A stretch of DNA of 64,000 nucleotides from Sphingomonas aerolata (GTDB lineage: Bacteria; Pseudomonadota; Alphaproteobacteria; Sphingomonadales; Sphingomonadaceae), in contig NZ_PZZN01000002.1 of assembly GCF_003046295.1 (NCBI RefSeq), positions 868,001 to 932,000 on the forward strand, given 5' to 3'. The position numbers and the translations under genes were made by a program. Shown here piece after piece: positions 63,836 through 64,000 of this stretch. The notes beneath the pieces were generated by a model that did not search any database, was not told the DNA's origin, and saw only the letters and a list, made by a program, of their open reading frames with translations. Position 1 is the first letter of the stretch. Every line of letters starts with the position of its first letter.

Positions 63836-64000
63836 ATACGGGTCTTTCAGGCGGTTCGGGATAGCCGGACGTGATAGCGCGTCGAGCCAAGGTTTAACAG
63901 ATTGACGCTGCGGCACGCCGGCCTTAGCGGACACCACTTAGCGACATCGTCAACGTAAAGAGAGTGCCCAGCCTGATGGCCGACGCCCAGCCTACACCCA

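Overview
The window is high-GC (about two thirds G+C) chromosomal DNA of an alphaproteobacterium, most likely Sphingomonas or a close sphingomonad. Supporting signs are: an exosortase A (XrtA/PEP-CTERM) exopolysaccharide cluster; ChpT, the histidine phosphotransferase of the CtrA phosphorelay; a deoxyhypusine-synthase-like protein beside an ornithine decarboxylase, which fits the homospermidine chemotype of Sphingomonas; a psp operon driven by PspF; and many short palindromic intergenic repeats. Coding density is very high and many starts overlap the preceding stop (GTGA, ATGA or TGATG), so much of the window is translationally coupled operons.

Layout. 1-11558: the XrtA exopolysaccharide operon (chain-length protein, tyrosine autokinase, outer-membrane barrel, AAA ATPase, polysaccharide deacetylase, FemAB-like protein, glycosyltransferase, exosortase A/EpsI, asparagine-synthase-like amidotransferase). 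11581-15660: a secreted hydrolase, a MAPEG protein and the two polyamine genes. 15798-20188: threonine-dehydratase-like enzyme, small membrane protein, hydrolase, two tandem cysteine desulfurases and a ferredoxin. 20328-24265: two small secreted basic proteins, SRP RNA, dnaX, ybaB/ebfC, then mtgA on the other strand. 24275-27860: FAD amine oxidase, rpoH, an RluA-type pseudouridine synthase and a JAMM peptidase. 27965-34011: chpT and cheA-W-Y-B-R. 34072-38085: transporter, amidase, RNase P RNA and a large periplasmic protein. 38118-41864: beta-carbonic anhydrase with a SulP transporter, a J-domain protein, a ferredoxin-like protein and SufE. 41909-45803: the psp operon with an unusual run of PspB-like small proteins, a sigma-54 promoter and divergent pspF. 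45908-51184: sodB, yciB, ftsY, mtaB and a GGDEF/EAL protein. 51466-56714: ffh-rpsP-rimM-(inverted reductase)-trmD-rplS. 57195-63835: rluE-like gene, a low-GC DUF4145-type gene, and the macromolecular-synthesis operon yqeY-dnaG-rpoD.

The most unusual items are: (i) the XrtA glycosyltransferase gene, which carries two 98-bp palindromic elements in frame together with a tandem duplication of its own coding sequence; (ii) a TrmD with an in-frame N-terminal extension of about 95 residues that begins like a separate small protein; (iii) four PspB-like one-helix coiled-coil proteins in tandem behind pspABC; (iv) a long potential stem-loop in the ffh leader; and (v) a 34-bp exact repeat shared by the dnaX and rplS neighbourhoods. 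No CRISPR array, IS element, prophage or tRNA gene was seen.
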